Part shown: piece after piece, positions 48,855 through 58,241 of the stretch
How positions within the stretch are numbered: position 1 is the stretch's first letter
Layout of the letters: each line of letters begins with the position of its first letter
NCBI GenBank assembly: GCA_900314455.1
Contig: OMVI01000021.1
Span: 1-64,000 of the forward strand
Direction: 5' to 3'
From: an uncultured Prevotella sp.
Lineage (GTDB): Bacteria; Bacteroidota; Bacteroidia; Bacteroidales; Bacteroidaceae
Length of the DNA stretch: 64,000 nt
Notes under the pieces: generated by a model
Seen by the model: only the letters and a program-made list of their open reading frames with translations
What the model was told of the DNA's origin: nothing
Database searches by the model: none
Position numbers and translations under genes: made by a program

Positions 48855-50022
48855 TATTATCTTCTTTTGGATATTGCTCAACGATGTAGTCTACAAGTGC
48901 ATCTTCACTCTTATTGTATAAGGATACGGCCTTGTCGAGCGACTTTACCTTACCTGTCAGTTCCTTATTATTAATGTAGAAGTTGAGCATGTCGATAGTC
49001 GCGGAATAATGCATAAGCGGTGAGTATTCCTTTTCTTCATTCTCTATAGAGTATTTCACGCATCCGGCAATATATGCAACAAAATAAGGAAGTCCGTTCT
49101 TATCTTTCAATAGCTTTGCATAAGATTCAGGAGCGTTAATTTTGATATCAGGAGAAGCATCCACCCAGTTCATCAAATAAACACGGCACTGGTCCATATA
49201 GTTTGATGTGATGAGGTGATTGAGATAGAAATCGGCGCAGCGCAGTGCTTCATAAGAATATTTGTGGCACACTTCGGCTGACGTAAAGTCGCGCTGGTCG
49301 GCATTAGGAAGGTCACGCTGCCCTTTGTCATACTCGTTTTTAAGAGTCTCCTTGTCCAAGTCTGTCTTGTCGGCGTTGACAGTATCGCCAGCCTCCAGGT
49401 AGTACTTCGACAAATAAGGGAGTTCGTCAATGTATTCCTCACTATGCTTTCCGTTTAGTTTCTCACATATATTAAGACAGCGAATCTCATAGACGATGGC
49501 GTCCTTCGGCATCTTGACGTTGCTGTAGGCTTCAGCTATGTGGCACAAAACACCCTGCATGTCTGACGATACAGCCTTGTCGGGAATGTCATTTATAACG
49601 TTCAGAGCCTGAAGAGTTCTCTGTAAGCCTTTCTGCGAAGAAACTGAATCGCCAACACTGATGTAGTATAAACCCTGATTATCGAGCATAAAGGCATACT
49701 GATCGCCTTTCTTTCCTATCTTGCTTTCCCATCTTTGGATACCTCTGTCTAGAGCATCGATAGCCTTTTGCGGCTGGTTCTTGCGGTAATAGCTTTTTCC
49801 CTTGAACACTTGCAGTGTACAGAAGAGCGAGTCCTTGTCAGCTCTCGTGGCGGTATCGAGCTGCGCCTCTATCTCATCGGCAAGGTTTATGGCTGAAGTA
49901 TATTGTGCCTCTTTATATAATGACAGAAGACTGTCAGTCAGTTCGTCAATTGTTGGGGTGGTTTGTGCCGTTGCTGACATTGCAAAAGCACATAAAAGTA
50001 GTGAAAATAAACTTTTCTTCAT
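48844..50022 (-). CDS. Exported TPR-like helical repeat protein
   Basis: 392 residues. Signal peptide (MKKSLFSLLLCAFAMSATAQ), then helical repeats with TPR character (YKEAQYTSAINLADEIEAQL, GKSYYRKNQPQKAIDALDRG, AEAYSNVKMPKDAIVYEIRC). The C-terminal half is also helical but less regular. Probably a periplasmic scaffold; no enzymatic motif. It is the first gene of the operon with the split 5'-nucleotidase and has a complete promoter. Confidence 0.7.
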   Translation of the reverse strand: MKKSLFSLLLCAFAMSATAQTTPTIDELTDSLLSLYKEAQYTSAINLADEIEAQLDTATRADKDSLFCTLQVFKGKSYYRKNQPQKAIDALDRGIQRWESKIGKKGDQYAFMLDNQGLYYISVGDSVSSQKGLQRTLQALNVINDIPDKAVSSDMQGVLCHIAEAYSNVKMPKDAIVYEIRCLNICEKLNGKHSEEYIDELPYLSKYYLEAGDTVNADKTDLDKETLKNEYDKGQRDLPNADQRDFTSAEVCHKYSYEALRCADFYLNHLITSNYMDQCRVYLMNWVDASPDIKINAPESYAKLLKDKNGLPYFVAYIAGCVKYSIENEEKEYSPLMHYSATIDMLNFYINNKELTGKVKSLDKAVSLYNKSEDALVDYIVEQYPKEDNNEK

Positions 50023-50072
50023 AATTTAGTCGCTAGCTGTTCATTTAAGGGTTCATACTCTCATGATATTGG

Positions 50073-50103
50073 CAAAGTTAGGAATTTTCTGCTTGTTAAC
50101 AAA
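50073..50103 (-). promoter_or_regulatory. Promoter of the TPR/5'-nucleotidase operon
   Basis: Minus-strand TTTG (50103-50100), 19-base spacer, TAACTTTG (50080-50073). Exact match to the Bacteroidetes consensus, 51 bases before the start codon. Confidence 0.8.
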
Positions 50104-50275
50104 ATATTTCAATACAATAATTTAACAAGTTAAACTTAACAAAGAAGAAAATAAATTACAAAAAGGTTACATTTCGGATTCTAATTATATAATAGATATA
50201 GCTCAATGATATATGTCAAACAGCTTGATATGTGTCAAAATAATCAACTGTTTGCGTACACAGTTTTATTTTTTC

Positions 50276-50306
50276 TTTGTCGGTGGCAATTTTACCTCTA
50301 CCTTTG
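50276..50306 (+). promoter_or_regulatory. Promoter of the small secreted protein
   Basis: TTTG (50276-50279), 19-base spacer, TACCTTTG (50299-50306). It gives a leader of about 87 bases before the ATG at 50400. Confidence 0.8.
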
Positions 50307-50399
50307 CATCGTCAAAAGGATAACAATACTTTGGTAAAACTTATTGAAAAGAAGGCCGTGAGGTCTGACATGTTTAACTTAAAAAGAAAGGATAACGAA

Positions 50400-50762
50400 A
50401 TGAAAAAGATTGTATTGACACTTGCAGCACTACTTTCAATGACAGTAGCATTCGCAGAAGGAACAAACGACAATGAGTCAACAGAGGCAGCTAAGTATGA
50501 ATTCGCTGTCAACATTAACTCCCTGAGCAAGGCACTTGACCTTAACTATGACCAGCGCAAGGCTGTTGAGGACATCACTTCAATGTTCTCGTCAGACATG
50601 ACAAACGCAGCCGCAGCCAGCGGAACTGAGCGTGCAAAGATGCAGAACGATGCTCTCATTCGCAATCTGGCTTACATGCGCACGGTTCTCGACAAGGATC
50701 AGTATCACACATACGTTGCCCTGCTGAACACTACGATTAACAACCGTGGTCTGAACAAGTAA
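50400..50762 (+). CDS. Small exported helical protein
   Basis: 120 residues. The ATG at 50400 is chosen because it opens a clean signal peptide (MKKIVLTLAALLSMTVAFAEG) downstream of the promoter. The mature part is helical: INSLSKALDLNYDQRKAVED, TERAKMQNDALIRNLAYMRT, VLDKDQYHTYVALLNTTINN. The pattern LNYDQRKAVED...LDKDQYHTYV recalls Spy/LTXXQ-like periplasmic helical proteins, but similarity is weak. A strong terminator follows. Monocistronic. Confidence 0.7.
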   Translation: MKKIVLTLAALLSMTVAFAEGTNDNESTEAAKYEFAVNINSLSKALDLNYDQRKAVEDITSMFSSDMTNAAAASGTERAKMQNDALIRNLAYMRTVLDKDQYHTYVALLNTTINNRGLNK

Positions 50763-50792
50763 AAGAGAAAGTATAGTATCGCACATTATAAT

Positions 50793-50834
50793 AGCGGGTT
50801 GTCAGCATAACAACTGACGACCCGCTTTCTTTTT
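50793..50834 (+). terminator. Terminator of the small secreted protein gene
   Basis: AGCGGGT pairs with ACCCGCT and the inner GTCAG pairs with CTGAC, with one unpaired base on each side, then TTCTTTTT. Confidence 0.85.
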
Positions 50835-50923
50835 GCCCCTACCCAATCGTCCGTCACCCTTCTTTCGCTCATTCCTTCACCTCCTTAAGTTCTTTTTTTC
50901 CCTTCCAATCTTGCGTTCTGTAT

Positions 50924-50942
50924 GCTTCTGCGTTGCAGAAGC
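50924..50942 (+). repeat. GCTTCTGCGTTGCAGAAGC hairpin, copy 1
   Basis: 8-bp stem, 3-base loop. The preceding CGTTCTGTAT and following T are shared with the other copies (51781-51799 and, inverted, 53286-53304). Confidence 0.85.
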
Positions 50943-51028
50943 TCCAACCCCATCGTATATATACCAAAATATAGGTAAAACCGTAAATATCATCACTTAT
51001 AGGTATTGCACATCAGTTATTTTTTGTA

Positions 51029-51036
51029 TAACTTTG
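51029..51036 (+). promoter_or_regulatory. Promoter -7 element of flavodoxin
   Basis: TAACTTTG followed by C, about 122 bases before the start codon; no clear -33 element. Confidence 0.55.
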
Positions 51037-51158
51037 CAACCGTAGACAAATAAGACTATCATCCTGTGCGTTACGGCGCATGAAAGGGAAAATGATATAA
51101 GTTGTCTTACAGTTGAACAAGATAAATATACAAAACTTATAACTAATAGAAAAAGACA

Positions 51159-51647
51159 ATGAAAAAGACTATCGTAGTATTCGGTTCAACAACCGGAACA
51201 TGTGAAGAGATTGCAAACACAATAGCCGACAAGCTCGGTGTAGAAGCAATAAACGTTTCTGACTTCTCTGAGGATACCATCAAGGAGAACGATAACCTCA
51301 TCCTCGGTACATCAACATGGGGCTCTGGTGAGCTTCAGGACGATTGGTACGACGGTGTAGAGGTACTGAAGAACGCTGACCTCAGCGGTAAGACTGTCGC
51401 TCTGTTCGGCTGCGGCGACTCAGAGAGCTACTCAGATACTTTCTGCGGCGGTATGAAAGAGCTGTACGATGCTTGTCAGGGTGCAAACATCCTGCCGGGT
51501 GTATCGACCGACGGTTACACATTCGACGACTCTGACGCTGTTGTTGACGGCAAGTTCGTTGGACTCGCACTAGATAACGTAAACGAGGACGACAAGACTG
51601 AGGAGCGCATCGACGCTTGGATTGAGGCTATAAAGCCAAGACTGTAA
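51159..51647 (+). CDS. fldA: Flavodoxin
   Basis: 162 residues, acidic, usual long-chain flavodoxin size. FMN phosphate loop FGSTTGTCEEIA (residues 6-17), first isoalloxazine-stacking segment STWGSGELQDDWYDG, and second loop FGCGDSESYSDTFCGG. It carries electrons at low potential, for example to pyruvate:ferredoxin-type or radical enzymes, in place of ferredoxin under low iron. It is monocistronic between a -7 promoter and a strong terminator. Confidence 0.95.
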   Translation: MKKTIVVFGSTTGTCEEIANTIADKLGVEAINVSDFSEDTIKENDNLILGTSTWGSGELQDDWYDGVEVLKNADLSGKTVALFGCGDSESYSDTFCGGMKELYDACQGANILPGVSTDGYTFDDSDAVVDGKFVGLALDNVNEDDKTEERIDAWIEAIKPRL

Positions 51648-51719
51648 TAGGTTTAGATTTATATTAAAGTGAATCTTGTTCGCTAAATAAAATTCATAAT
51701 GTTTTTGTATAAAGTATTA

Positions 51720-51746
51720 GGGACGTCGAGATGACGTCCCTTTTAT
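51720..51746 (+). terminator. Terminator of flavodoxin
   Basis: GGGACGTC (51720-51727) pairs with GACGTCCC (51733-51740), 5-base loop, then TTTTATT. Confidence 0.88.
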
Positions 51747-51780
51747 TATGCCCTGCTGCGTAATCCCTCGCGTTCGGTAT

Positions 51781-51799
51781 GCTTCTGCGTTTCAGAAGC
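51781..51799 (+). repeat. GCTTCTGCG-type hairpin, copy 2
   Basis: GCTTCTGCGTTTCAGAAGC, preceded by CGTTCGGTAT as in copy 1. One base differs, which shortens the stem by one pair. It lies between flavodoxin and nadA. Confidence 0.85.
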
Positions 51800-51842
51800 T
51801 CACGCAACTTTCCTGCAATGGCTTGCGAAGGAAGGCTGAAAG

Positions 51843-52838
51843 CTAACTCAGGGTAAGCATACGCTCGATAGGCTTGACTGCATCACGGGCGATGGCAGGG
51901 TCTATCTCTATTGTAGGCCAACCATACTTCAGTGAGTTGTATATCTTCTCAAGCGAGTTCTTCTTCATAAACTCACACTCGTTGCAGCTACATCCAAGAC
52001 CACCTTCGCTTACTTCTGGCGGAACAGGGATGAACGTTTGCTCAGGACAAGTGCGCTGTAGCTCGTGCAGAAGACCAGCCTCGGTAGCCACGATGAACTC
52101 TTTTATCTCTGGGTGAGCTTGTGCATACTTCAGCATTGTTGCCGTACTGCCCTTTACATCGGCAATGGCAAGGACCGGTGCCTTACACTCCAGATGAGCC
52201 ATTACAACGGCATTAGGATGCTTCTTCTTCAATTCTACGATGCCATCGACAGAAAATTTCTCATGTACATGGCAGCCACCATTCCACAATAGCATCTTAC
52301 GGCCGGTTACGGAATTAATGTAATTGCCCAGATTATAGTCCGGACCGAAGATTATCTTTTCATCCTTAGGAAAGCATCCCACAACTTTGACGGCATTGCC
52401 GGACGTCACCACCACGTCAGTAAGTGCCTTTACGGCTGCGGTAGTATTTACATAAGAAACTACTTTATATCCCGGATGCTCCTCTTTGTACTTCTTCAAG
52501 TCGGCTGCATCACAGCTGTCGGCAAGCGAGCAACCGGCTGTCAGGTCCGGACAAAGCACTGTCTTGTCGGGCGAAAGCAGTTTACAGGTCTCAGCCATGA
52601 AGTGAACGCCGCACATAACCATTATCTTTGCGTCGGTCTCGGCAGCCTTACGGGCAAGCGCCAACGAGTCACCAACGAAGTCGGCGATGTCCTGTATCTC
52701 ACCAACGGTATAGAAGTGGGCAAGGATGATAGCGTTCTTCTCCTTGCACAAACGGCGTATTTCTTTCTTCAGGTCTAAGCTCTTGTCAACAGGCTCGGTA
52801 ACGTAGCCAGCCTCTTTCCATTCTTTCTTAATCTCCAT
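51843..52838 (-). CDS. nadA: Quinolinate synthase A
   Basis: 331 residues. IILAHFYTVGEIQDIADFVG, MCGVHFMAETCKLLSPDKTV, CPDLTAGCSLADSC and the final GCSCNECEFMKKNSLEKIYN are diagnostic of NadA. Three of the cysteines hold the 4Fe-4S cluster. It condenses iminoaspartate with dihydroxyacetone phosphate to quinolinate in NAD synthesis. nadB and nadC are not next to it. The promoter (53080-53087) gives a leader of about 235 bases that overlaps the DnaA-box region, with a hairpin 20 bases before the start codon. Confidence 0.96.
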   Translation of the reverse strand: MEIKKEWKEAGYVTEPVDKSLDLKKEIRRLCKEKNAIILAHFYTVGEIQDIADFVGDSLALARKAAETDAKIMVMCGVHFMAETCKLLSPDKTVLCPDLTAGCSLADSCDAADLKKYKEEHPGYKVVSYVNTTAAVKALTDVVVTSGNAVKVVGCFPKDEKIIFGPDYNLGNYINSVTGRKMLLWNGGCHVHEKFSVDGIVELKKKHPNAVVMAHLECKAPVLAIADVKGSTATMLKYAQAHPEIKEFIVATEAGLLHELQRTCPEQTFIPVPPEVSEGGLGCSCNECEFMKKNSLEKIYNSLKYGWPTIEIDPAIARDAVKPIERMLTLS

Positions 52839-52857
52839 AATGTCTTTTCAAGTATGC

Positions 52858-52875
52858 GCCGGTTTATCAACCGGC
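52858..52875. promoter_or_regulatory. Hairpin in the nadA leader
   Basis: GCCGGTT (52858-52864) pairs with AACCGGC (52869-52875), loop of four, followed on the plus strand by TTTATTTTTATT. On the plus strand it has the form of a terminator, which would stop transcription towards leuS or shield the candidate origin; on the minus strand it is a leader hairpin 20 bases before the nadA ATG. Confidence 0.5.
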
Positions 52876-52930
52876 TTTATTTTTATTATTTCTTTTGTTT
52901 TAAATTTTAAATATAAAGAATAAGAATAAG
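52876..52930. other. AT-rich stretch, possible duplex-unwinding element
   Basis: 55 bases with only a few G or C (TTTATTTTTATTATTTCTTT and so on, ending TAAAGAATAAGAATAAG), directly beside the first DnaA-like boxes. Confidence 0.5.
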
Positions 52931-53079
52931 ACAGTGTGGAAATGTGGAAAACTTTTGTTGGTATTTCAACGATTTTCTGTTGTCAACTGGTAGTTGGCAT
53001 TTATCCACACGTTCTTTTAATTCTTACTTCTTGATATTCAGCAGTTAAAGTTACTTATCCACAATTTTGAATTACGGTG

Positions 53080-53087
53080 CAAAGATA
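53080..53087 (-). promoter_or_regulatory. Promoter -7 element of nadA
   Basis: TATCTTTG followed by C on the minus strand, inside the DnaA-box cluster. Confidence 0.5.
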
Positions 53088-53285
53088 ATAAGTTTATATC
53101 TTTTATGGAATTAAATCGGTGGAAAAGTTTTATAAAACCCTTGGAAAACGTAGTGGATATCATGGTCGGCTGTTTTCAAGAATGGATAACGTTGATAACT
53201 GAAACGTTTTCCACGCGCTTTTCCACGAGTTATCCACAGCCGATTGTGGATAAGTGTGGAAGTAGGGCGTTGCTGAGGACGAACT

Positions 53286-53304
53286 AGCTTCTGCGTTGCA
53301 GAAG
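53286..53304 (-). repeat. GCTTCTGCG-type hairpin, copy 3 (inverted)
   Basis: Same 19-base hairpin as at 50924, followed by ATACTGAACG, the reverse complement of the sequence preceding copies 1 and 2. It lies at the leuS edge of the DnaA-box cluster. Confidence 0.85.
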
Positions 53305-53343
53305 CATACTGAACGTGGATATACAATATTATATAGAAAAGTT

Positions 53344-53374
53344 TTTGTGTTTTCTTTCTTTTATTGTAAATTTG
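53344..53374 (+). promoter_or_regulatory. Promoter of leuS
   Basis: TTTG (53344-53347), 19-base spacer, TAAATTTG (53367-53374) followed by C. Ideal Bacteroidetes promoter, 61 bases before the start codon. Confidence 0.8.
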
Positions 53375-53435
53375 CAGTTTAAAATGAGGCAGTGTATGCC
53401 TTTTAGATTGAATAATAAGAAAAATCGAAATAACA

Positions 53436-56291
53436 ATGGATTACAATTTCAAGGAAATTGAGCAAAAGTGGCAGAAAGCGTGGGTTGACAACAAGACCTA
53501 CAAGGTTACAGAAGACAAAAGCAAGCAGAAGTACTACGTTCTGAACATGTTCCCGTATCCATCGGGCGCCGGTCTGCATGTAGGACACCCTCTTGGATAT
53601 ATAGCTTCGGATATTTTTGCACGCTATAAGCGTCTTAAGGGCTTCAATGTCCTCAACCCTATGGGTTATGATGCTTATGGCCTTCCTGCCGAACAGTATG
53701 CTATCAAGACCGGACAGCATCCTGCCATTACAACGGAAAACAATATAAACCACTATCGCGAGCAGTTGGACAAGATTGGATTCTCGTTCGACTGGGACCG
53801 TGAGGTTCGTACCTGTGACCCAGGTTATTATCATTGGACTCAGTGGGCATTTGAGAAGATGTTCAATTCGTTCTATTGCAACAAATGCCAGAGTGCCCAG
53901 CCGATAGAGAAACTTATCCGTCACTTTGAGGAAAAAGGAACTGAGGGCATTGATGTGGCACAGAGTGAGGAGCTGTCGTTCACCGCTGACGAGTGGAACG
54001 CTATGTCGGAGAAGGAAAAGGAGCAGACTCTGATGAACTACCGCATAGCTTATCTCGGTGAGACGATGGTAAACTGGTGTGCAGGATTGGGCACAGTGCT
54101 TGCCAACGATGAAGTTGTCGATGGCGTCAGTGTACGTGGCGGTTTCCCTGTTGTACAGCGTAAGATGCGCCAGTGGTGCCTCCGTGTTTCGGCATACGCA
54201 CAGCGTTTGCTCGACGGACTTGACACTATTCAGTGGAGCGACTCAATAAAGGAAACCCAGAGAAACTGGATAGGACGCTCTGAAGGTACAGAGGTTGAAT
54301 TCAACGTTAAGGATTCCGATAAGCACTTCACTATCTTTACGACCCGTGCTGATACTATGTTCGGTGTCACTTTCATGGTTCTTGCACCTGAGAGTGAGCT
54401 TGTTCCTGAGCTTACAACTGCTGAACAGAAAGACGAAGTAGACAAATATCTCGCTTATGTTAAGAGCCGCACGGAGCTTGAACGTATGTCCGACCATCGC
54501 GTTACGGGCGTCTTCTCTGGCTCATACGCTGTAAACCCGTTCACAGGCGATAATATTCCAATTTGGATTTCAGAGTATGTCCTCGCCGGATATGGTACCG
54601 GAGCCATCATGGCAGTACCTGCCCACGACAGCCGCGACTATGCTTTCGCCAAGCATTTCAATCTTCCTATCATCCCATTGATAGAAGGCGCAGACGTCAG
54701 CGAGGAGAGTTTCGACGCCAAGGAAGGCATCGTGACCAACTCACCGGCTGCTGGCAAGAATAGTTTGGACGGTTTCTCACTCAACGGACTTAACGTTAAG
54801 GAAGCTATTGCAGCAACTAAGAAATTCGTAACTGAGCACAACATCGGTCGTGTCAAAGTCAACTACCGTCTCCGCGATGCTATTTTCTCACGTCAGAGAT
54901 ATTGGGGCGAGCCATTCCCGGTATATTATAAGGATGGTATGCCACAGATGATACCGGAGGATTGTCTACCTTTGGAACTTCCGGAAGTTGACAAATATGA
55001 GCCGACAGAGAACGGAGAGCCACCACTCGGACGGGCTAAGAAATGGGCTTGGGACGTTGAGAAGAAGCAGGTTGTCGACAAAGACCTAATCGATAACAAG
55101 ACTGTCTTCCCAATAGAGTTATACACTATGCCTGGCTTTGCAGGTTCCTCAGCTTACTACCTCCGCTATATGGACCCTCACAACGACAAGGAACTCGTCA
55201 GCAAAGAGGCCGATGAGTACTGGCGTCACGTTGATTTGTACGTTGGCGGAACAGAGCATGCTACGGGACATCTTATCTACAGTCGTTTCTGGAACAAGTT
55301 CCTGCACGACTACGGGTACAGTTGCGAGGAGGAACCGTTCCAGAAGCTCATCAACCAAGGCATGATTCAGGGTCGAAGCAACTTCGTTTACCGTGTCAAC
55401 GAACTGTCTACGCAGGACAAACCGGTATTCGTCAGCTATAATCTTCGTAAGAACTACAAGGACGTAACACCTATCCACGTGTGGATAAATCTTGTTAAGA
55501 ACGATGTTCTCGACACTGAGGCATTCAAGAAATGGAGCCCTGAGTACAAGAATGCGGAGTTCATTCTCGAAGACGGAAAATACGTTTGCGGTTTCGCAAC
55601 GGAAAAGATGTCGAAGTCGATGTACAACGTTGTCAACCCTGACGATATAGTCAACGACTACGGAGCTGATACTCTCCGCCTTTATGAGATGTTCCTCGGT
55701 CCTGTTGAAGCCAGCAAGCCATGGGATACAAACGGTATTGACGGCTGCTTCCGCTTCCTTAAGAAGTTCTGGAACTTGTACTGGAAGAAGGATGAGGATG
55801 CTATTGTAGACGACAAACCGGCATCAGCAGAATCGCTGAAGAGTGTCCACAAACTCATAAAGAAGGTTACCGGCGACATCGAAAGTTTCTCATACAACAC
55901 CAGTATTTCAGCTTTCATGATTTGTGTGAATGAGCTTACACAGCAAAAGTGCACCAACCACGAACTTCTTCAGGACCTGGTGGTTCTCATAGCACCGTTT
56001 GCGCCTCACATTGCAGAAGAGTTGTGGCACGCATTGGGCAACAAGTCGACTGTATGCGATGCTCAATGGCCTGCCTACGATGAGAAATATCTCAAGGAAG
56101 ACGAAGTAAAGATGATGATAAGCTTCAACGGAAAAGTTCGCTTCCCTATGAACTTCCCTGTCAATGCACCTAAGGATGATGTCGAGAAGGCTGTCCTTGC
56201 CGATGAGCGCACTGGTAAATACCTTGCCGGAAAGAATATCGTGAAGGTCATAGTTGTACCTAACCGTATAGTAAATATTGTTTTGAAGTAA
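53436..56291 (+). CDS. leuS: Leucyl-tRNA synthetase
   Basis: 951 residues, within the family range. HIGH motif as HVGH (48-51) in [18 protein letters not shown]1 editing domain (about 230-440, with the Thr-rich [20 protein letters not shown] and [16 protein letters not shown]), and KMSKS near residue 724 ([17 protein letters not shown]). It charges tRNA-Leu. A zinc-type insert region ([20 protein letters not shown]) is visible. It heads a plus-strand row of genes (leuS, yitT-like, acyltransferase, rdgB, porZ) with short gaps. Confidence 0.97.
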   Translation: MDYNFKEIEQKWQKAWVDNKTYKVTEDKSKQKYYVLNMFPYPSGAGLHVGHPLGYIASDIFARYKRLKGFNVLNPMGYDAYGLPAEQYAIKTGQHPAITTENNINHYREQLDKIGFSFDWDREVRTCDPGYYHWTQWAFEKMFNSFYCNKCQSAQPIEKLIRHFEEKGTEGIDVAQSEELSFTADEWNAMSEKEKEQTLMNYRIAYLGETMVNWCAGLGTVLANDEVVDGVSVRGGFPVVQRKMRQWCLRVSAYAQRLLDGLDTIQWSDSIKETQRNWIGRSEGTEVEFNVKDSDKHFTIFTTRADTMFGVTFMVLAPESELVPELTTAEQKDEVDKYLAYVKSRTELERMSDHRVTGVFSGSYAVNPFTGDNIPIWISEYVLAGYGTGAIMAVPAHDSRDYAFAKHFNLPIIPLIEGADVSEESFDAKEGIVTNSPAAGKNSLDGFSLNGLNVKEAIAATKKFVTEHNIGRVKVNYRLRDAIFSRQRYWGEPFPVYYKDGMPQMIPEDCLPLELPEVDKYEPTENGEPPLGRAKKWAWDVEKKQVVDKDLIDNKTVFPIELYTMPGFAGSSAYYLRYMDPHNDKELVSKEADEYWRHVDLYVGGTEHATGHLIYSRFWNKFLHDYGYSCEEEPFQKLINQGMIQGRSNFVYRVNELSTQDKPVFVSYNLRKNYKDVTPIHVWINLVKNDVLDTEAFKKWSPEYKNAEFILEDGKYVCGFATEKMSKSMYNVVNPDDIVNDYGADTLRLYEMFLGPVEASKPWDTNGIDGCFRFLKKFWNLYWKKDEDAIVDDKPASAESLKSVHKLIKKVTGDIESFSYNTSISAFMICVNELTQQKCTNHELLQDLVVLIAPFAPHIAEELWHALGNKSTVCDAQWPAYDEKYLKEDEVKMMISFNGKVRFPMNFPVNAPKDDVEKAVLADERTGKYLAGKNIVKVIVVPNRIVNIVLK

Positions 56292-56299
56292 GAGCGTAA

Positions 56300-57232
56300 A
56301 TGGGTAAAGGCATTTGGAATGAGGTCCGCGATTACGTTTGGATAACCGTTGGACTGTTGATGTACACATTCGGATGGACTGTTTTTCTCCTCCCTTACAA
56401 GATTGTAACGGGTGGAGTGACGGGTCTGTCGGCTATCATTTTCTATGCTACAGGCATTCCAATATCCTACAGTTACTTCTTCATAAACCTCGTCTTGCTT
56501 ATCGTTGCACTCAAGATACTTGGCTGGCGGTTCATGATAAAGACTGTTTATGCTATCGGTGTACTGTCTGTTTTACTGGCGGCGGCACAATGGATGATGA
56601 CCACAGGACCAAATGGACAGATGTATATGATACTTGGTCCGGGCCAGCAGTTCATGTCGCTCGTCATAGGATGTATGATAACCGGTACTGCCCTTGCAGT
56701 GGTCTTCTTGCATAATGGCTCTACCGGTGGCACGGATATTATTGCGGCGTGTGTCAACAAGTACAAGAACATATCGCTGGGACGCGTGCTTATAGCCGTC
56801 GACTTTGTCATTATAGGTTCCTGTATGTTCATTCCGCAATTTGGAGACACGCTGCAACGCGTTCACATGACTGTGTTCGGACTTTGTACTATGGTAATCG
56901 AGAACTACATGCTTGACTACGTTTTCAACGCAAGACGTGAGTCGGTGCAGTTCATGATATTCTCTTTGAAGTATCAGGAAATAGCCAACGCAATAGGAAC
57001 GCAGCTTGACCACGGCGTAACGATACTCGATGGACACGGCTGGTACACAGGTAAGGACCGCAAGGTGCTGTGTATCCTTGCCAAGAAGAACGAGAGTCAG
57101 TACATTTTCAGGCTTATAAAGATGATTGACCCGAATGCTTTCGTATCGCAGTCGAGCGTTATCGGTGTCTACGGCGAGGGCTTCGACCCTATCAAGGTTA
57201 GTGTTCCGAAGAAGAAAGACAATGAAAATTGA
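56300..57232 (+). CDS. YitT/DUF2179 family membrane protein
   Basis: 310 residues, start 8 bases after leuS. About six membrane helices in the first 200 residues (WITVGLLMYTFGWTVFLLPY, ITGTALAVVFLHNGSTGGTD) and a C-terminal cytoplasmic DUF2179 domain (about 220-300, GVTILDGHGWYTGKDRKVLC, SQYIFRLIKMIDPNAFVSQS). The conserved GSTGGTDIIA and LPYKIVTGGVTGLS repeats are family signatures. Transport substrate unknown; the family is common beside leuS in Bacteroidales. Confidence 0.88.
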   Translation: MGKGIWNEVRDYVWITVGLLMYTFGWTVFLLPYKIVTGGVTGLSAIIFYATGIPISYSYFFINLVLLIVALKILGWRFMIKTVYAIGVLSVLLAAAQWMMTTGPNGQMYMILGPGQQFMSLVIGCMITGTALAVVFLHNGSTGGTDIIAACVNKYKNISLGRVLIAVDFVIIGSCMFIPQFGDTLQRVHMTVFGLCTMVIENYMLDYVFNARRESVQFMIFSLKYQEIANAIGTQLDHGVTILDGHGWYTGKDRKVLCILAKKNESQYIFRLIKMIDPNAFVSQSSVIGVYGEGFDPIKVSVPKKKDNEN

Positions 57233-57241
57233 TATTTGTCG

Positions 57242-58240
57242 ATGGCAGCTTCAAACAAGATAACATGGATATCAGTACTGAAAGGGTTCAATATCCTTTT
57301 GGTACTGTGTATGCATGATTATCTTGTAGATATGTCGACAGGTAGCAACCATTTGTTCCTGAGTGGCTTCAAGGCGTATTATGAGCCTTGGTATATGGCT
57401 TTGTTCATCTTCACTTCGGGGTTTCTCTTGCAGTTGTCGCGTATCAGGAAGGGGTATTCGGTCAAAATATTGTACATCGATAAAGTAAAGCGCATAGTTG
57501 TGCCGTTCGTATTCTTTGTAACCGTTTTCTATCTTGCGAAGATTGCAATGGCACCGTTCATAAAGACGGCGGTACCGTTATCGCTGACGGAATATCTCAA
57601 ATCGTTTGTCTATTATCGTGGTTATTCGTCGGAGATGTTGTGGTTCCTGCCGGTACTTTTCGAGTCGATGCTACTTTATCCATTGTATTTATGGCTCGAA
57701 AAGAATGTCGTCAGAATGGTTGTCTTTCTATTAGTGTTAGTAGGATTCTACTGTCTGGACTTGCCAATCTTCAGCGATTACAATGTATTTTACATTTTCT
57801 ACATCAACAAATATCTGATATTCTTCTTTGTCGGAATACTTTTCTGTCGCTATGAGCTGTACAGATACTTGGACAAAGTGTGGATTTCAGCTCTCAGTAT
57901 AGTGGTTTACAGCCTCGTTTACTATTTCACTGACTTATATTTGGTTATTCAATTGCTCGGAATAGTTATGGCTGTATCTATCAGTATGACAGTTTCACGA
58001 GTGCTTCCAAACCTGTTCTCGTCGTTCCGCGACTACATTTACCAGATTTATCTCATGTCTCTCTTCTTCCAATGCTTTGTAGAAATAGTTCTCTGGAAAC
58101 AGCTTTTATACAATGAATCATTGTTCTACATATTCTATCTATTGAATATTCTGCTAGGCATCTATGGTCCCGTACTTGTTTCGAAGTGTGTGGAGCGGGT
58201 GCCAAATAAATATATTCGACTTTGTTTTGGTTTAAAATAA
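57242..58240 (+). CDS. Acyltransferase 3-like multipass membrane protein
   Basis: 332 residues from the ATG at 57242 (a TTG two codons earlier is in frame). About ten hydrophobic helices. [20 protein letters not shown] has the K/R-G-xxI-xxVxxxH pattern of acyltransferase family 3, with the conserved His in helix 1, and [20 protein letters not shown] is the following signature. Such proteins acylate surface sugars or lipids. It is co-transcribed with yitT and rdgB. AT content is higher than in the neighbours. Confidence 0.75.
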   Translation: MAASNKITWISVLKGFNILLVLCMHDYLVDMSTGSNHLFLSGFKAYYEPWYMALFIFTSGFLLQLSRIRKGYSVKILYIDKVKRIVVPFVFFVTVFYLAKIAMAPFIKTAVPLSLTEYLKSFVYYRGYSSEMLWFLPVLFESMLLYPLYLWLEKNVVRMVVFLLVLVGFYCLDLPIFSDYNVFYIFYINKYLIFFFVGILFCRYELYRYLDKVWISALSIVVYSLVYYFTDLYLVIQLLGIVMAVSISMTVSRVLPNLFSSFRDYIYQIYLMSLFFQCFVEIVLWKQLLYNESLFYIFYLLNILLGIYGPVLVSKCVERVPNKYIRLCFGLK

Positions 58241-58241
58241 T

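Larger units (their letters stand above)
50023..50399. other. Divergent control region
   Basis: No gene seen. It holds two opposed consensus promoters (50073-50103 minus; 50276-50306 plus) and an AT-rich stretch between them. Confidence 0.7.
50763..51158. other. Intergenic region with terminator, hairpin repeat and flavodoxin promoter
   Basis: No gene seen. Contains the terminator (50793-50834), the 19-bp hairpin repeat (50924-50942) and the flavodoxin -7 element with a leader of about 115 bases. Confidence 0.65.
52839..53435. other. Candidate chromosomal replication origin (oriC)
   Basis: No gene in 597 bases. Exact DnaA boxes TTATCCACA at 53001-53009, 53055-53063 and 53230-53238 on the plus strand and 53245-53253 on the minus strand. 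A relaxed-consensus box TTTTCCACA is at 52943-52951 (minus), and near matches at 52935, 53153, 53183, 53208-53226, 53254 and 53314. An AT-rich stretch flanks them on the nadA side (52876-52930) and another on the leuS side (53320-53370). The region lies between divergent nadA and leuS, where gene orientation switches from mostly minus to mostly plus. Confidence 0.75.

Noticed and set aside
53105..53287. Short frames within the nadA-leuS gap
   Set aside because: They run through the DnaA boxes, are under 75 codons, and have no signal or family match; the non-coding origin reading explains the sequence better.
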